Shown one piece after another: positions 61,747-64,000 of a stretch of DNA of 64,000 nucleotides; within the stretch, counting starts at the first letter, position 1, and each line of letters starts with the position of its first letter. The translations under genes and the position numbers were made by a program. The notes under the pieces are model-generated. The model was not told the origin of the DNA and did not search any database. It saw only the letters and a list, made by a program, of their open reading frames with translations. Origin of the DNA: Toxoplasma gondii ME49 (taxonomy: Eukaryota > Apicomplexa > Conoidasida > Eucoccidiorida > Sarcocystidae); contig NC_031473.1 of the NCBI RefSeq assembly GCF_000006565.2, positions 2,768,134 to 2,832,133 on the forward strand, in the 5' to 3' direction.

Positions 61747-64000
61747 TTAGACACACACAGATGGAGAACGAGAAAATACAGACAGACGGATGGATATAGC
61801 AGCAGATTGATTTATGCCTATAGAGGAGGAACTCTTGAAGGCGACGTCTTGTGAGCAAACCGTGAGCGAAGTGAAGAAATGCTGTGTCTCTCGCCGAAGA
61901 GCACGCATACGTTCGCACGTCTCCACCCGCAGTTGGAAGCGACACGGGAAATCCACAGGAAGAGCGACGAGAACGAGATTGTTCAGACCACTGCATGCGT
62001 TCTTGATACACTCACAGGTGCCAGGAGGCGTTGTAGAGGCGAACTTCTGCTGCGCAGCTGGGACCGAAGACTTGCATGCACTTGGCACGCCAGCAAACGT
62101 CGCTCCGGTTGCCACAGAGGCGGTGGAGAAGCCGGCAGCAGCTCGAGAGTCTGGAAAAGGAACAGCCACGAAAAAGCGAAAGTAAACAGTCAGCGCGTAA
62201 CCGTCGAGGGAACCCCCCCCCGAGAGACACTGGATCCCATCCCTTCGGAGACGCGAGAACACAGAGGACGCCACTGGAGAAGTTCTCAGTCAGGAAGCCA
62301 CACAAATATGGGCGTATTCGGTTCTTCCCCTTTTCTCATGCCTCAGCCCTCTCGCTTTCCCTCCCTCAGGCACCTGCGTCTCCTATCTCCTCATCTTCCG
62401 TCTCCTCGTCTTCTGTCTCCCTCTCGTATCCTCTCTTTGACTCGCATCCTACCATCTTCTCGCATTATCCGATCTCCTCGTCGTCTTCTGGTCCCTCATT
62501 CTCTGTCTCTCGTCGTTTGTCTCTTTCTCGTGGTCTGCCGTCTTCTAGCGTTCTGTCTCCCCGCGAGCTGGACCCTCTCTCTCTCTCTGCGGCTCTACAT
62601 GCCCTCGGCTCCGGGCTGACGCATGCATCGTCGCAGCTGACATTTCGTGTCGCATGAAGTCGCGTTCTCCCTCCTCACCTGGTGAGAGCGAAGGCGTCGA
62701 GGTAGAGAGGCAAGACGTCCAGCAACTCTTGAGGCAGCGAGCAAAGACTGCATGCGTCCTCGTCTTCTGTCGGCTGAGAAGACCCGTCTCCGCTGTCTCT
62801 CAGGCTCTGTGTCTCCTCTCCTCTGTCTGCTTCTGGACTGTGAGTGAGCTCCCGAGATCTGTCCTCGCGCTCAGCTTCCCCCTGTGGCCCTCTACCTCCT
62901 GCGTGCAGCGTCTCCAAAGGATTGTTCGAGACCGAACATGGAACAAACGAAAGAGGACATGAAGAAGATGAGAGAGGACAGGAGGGCGACGATGGAAACG
63001 AGAGAGAAGAGGCGTGTCCATCTCTTCCAGGGAGTTCGCCGTGTCGACCACCGTTTCTTCGCTCTGAGTTCTCGCCGGTCTTCATCTGTCCACTTCGTCG
63101 GGAGCTGGCGGAGCTGTCCGTTTCTCGCAGATTTTCTTCTCTCCGTCTGTGCTCTGAACCGGATGCATGCAAACGCGGAGTCGAGGCTGGAGGAGACAGG
63201 GAAGCAAGACTCGACTCGCTCTTCTCAACTTCCCTCTTCCCACCAAACGCATGCCCCCTCTTCTCTGTTTCGCGTTTTTCAGACGCCATGTCTGCGATGG
63301 CTTGCAGGCAGCCACTGTCGCGCTGCCTCTCCGCAGTCTCTTCATCCTCATGGACTTCCCTCTCCTCCCTCTTCTCTCTCTGTTCTCCGTCTTTCTCTGC
63401 GTGTGCGTTTTCTTGTCCGTCTCGCGGCCTTCTTTCTCTCCCGTGAAATTGCCCACCGCGTGCTGCGTCTGCTTCGCCTCCGTCGTCTTCGTCTTCGTTC
63501 TCTGCTTGGGTGTATCTACACCTGATGTCGTCTTCGAGGTCTCTTCTTTCGCCGTAGTCGAGGAAGTCGTCGTCTGCGTCTCCTCCCTGTTCTTCTTCTG
63601 TGTGGAATTCTTCGTCGTCGCTTTCGTCTTCGATGTACATGCTTCTCTCGTCGAGGGCGGGGTCTAGGCGGAGAGCCTGTCTGTACAGCCCAATCGCAGC
63701 TCCCAGCTTCCCTCTTCTCTCGAGACGCAGGCCCTCCTTGTAGAAGAGAGAGGCGAGACGAGAGCGCTGGTTGGCGCTCTCCGACGGCGAGGAATCTGCT
63801 GTCACGGGTCGCAGATCCACAGGCGAAGGAGTGGCATCCAGAGCGAGAGGTGCTCTCTCCTCGCGTGTCGGTGGAGCCTCTGTTCCCTCCCTCGCTCCTG
63901 CAGTCTCGTCTCCACCATGTCCTCCTTTCTGTTCAGATGGAAGCAATTCCCTCTTCTCCGCATGAGACCGCAACGCAGAACAAGACGAAGGAGAAGAAAC
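58418..64000 (-). CDS. FBXO9: FBXO9-type TPR/F-box protein (5' partial)
   Basis: FBXO9 proteins are substrate adaptors of SCF ubiquitin ligases. Exons 64000-62679 (open at the window edge), 62150-62016, 61070-60786, 60305-60230, 59674-59206 and 58521-58418 join in phase to a TGA. The first exon has a TPR-like helix pair (LFYKEGLRLERRGKLGAAIG, LYRQALRLDPAL), a long acidic and Arg/Glu-rich insertion, then the F-box start LPQELLDVLPLYLDAFALTR. The second continues LSSCCRLLHRLCGNRSDVCW and NASWH. The third gives LMYLQRPRIRMDGIYISR and YHRYLRFLPHAQG, both diagnostic of FBXO9. The fifth carries VGDYFFDPKTRRVEV, a serine run and RLKWI. The short last exon (HLNVDSEHFRQVCSRF) is the least certain. The N-terminus lies beyond the window. 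Confidence 0.88.
59349..59401. repeat. Coding trinucleotide repeat (poly-Ser)
   Basis: A GAA/GGA/GAG-type run on the plus strand encodes about 17 consecutive serines on the minus strand, inside the fifth F-box gene exon. It separates two conserved blocks and is probably length-variable. Confidence 0.85.
61712..61743. repeat. (TA)n microsatellite
   Basis: A 32-base AT run in the intron between the second and third exons of the F-box gene (61071-62015). Confidence 0.9.
62213..62220. repeat. C8 homopolymer
   Basis: A short C run within the first F-box gene intron (62151-62678), next to a CT-rich tract on the plus strand (about 62340-62620). On the gene's own strand the tract is purine-rich. 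Confidence 0.8.

Noticed and set aside
62844..63667. Overlapping plus-strand frames of 166-213 codons
   Set aside because: They are the antisense of the F-box protein's charged insertion and have Ser/Arg/Leu-rich shadow composition.
1..64000. CRISPR array, integron, phage or bacterial operon structures
   Set aside because: Pervasive GT-AG introns and eukaryotic genes show nuclear eukaryotic DNA; no regularly spaced repeats with unique spacers were seen.

Overview
The window looks like nuclear DNA of a coccidian apicomplexan of the Toxoplasma/Neospora/Sarcocystis type. The genes are cut into many short exons by GT-AG introns. Introns carry (TA)n microsatellites, proteins carry low-complexity insertions, and the set includes an axonemal protein and a peroxin, both of which fit coccidians (flagellated microgametes, retained peroxin genes). 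Species was not determined. Splice sites were chosen by eye from reading-frame continuity, family similarity and GT/AG signals. No transcript or database evidence was available. || Layout, left to right: the 3' part of a GMC-family FAD oxidoreductase (+, 1-3408); a poorly resolved minus-strand multi-exon gene (about 11042 down to 6228); dihydrodipicolinate reductase dapB (+, 15695-17741, three exons); a minus-strand membrane or secretory protein (21112 to 19049), head-to-head with a 75-residue ORF (+, 21408); a CT-rich leader region; chaperonin subunit CCT2 (+, 26543-33659, start exon not found); PEX11 (-, 38419 to 35214, five exons); minus-strand exon fragments of an unidentified gene (about 40.9-39.9 kb); a HAD-like hydrolase with a possible signal peptide (+, 41687-44171, five exons); minus-strand fragments of another unidentified gene (about 47.4-44.1 kb); the central-apparatus WD40 protein PF20/SPAG16 (+, 47520-56313, sixteen exons, 711 residues); and an FBXO9-type TPR/F-box protein (-, from beyond 64000 to 58418). 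|| The genes are unrelated housekeeping, organelle, axoneme and ubiquitin-ligase functions, as expected of a eukaryotic chromosome arm. There is no operon, no CRISPR array and no clear transposon, and I recognised no tRNA or rRNA gene by eye. The most unusual non-coding signal is a 53-bp sequence with an 18-bp perfect palindrome, present twice in one CCT2 intron. The most interesting genes are PEX11, PF20, the HAD-like protein and the candidate secretory membrane protein. I did not find a demonstrable new multi-gene system.
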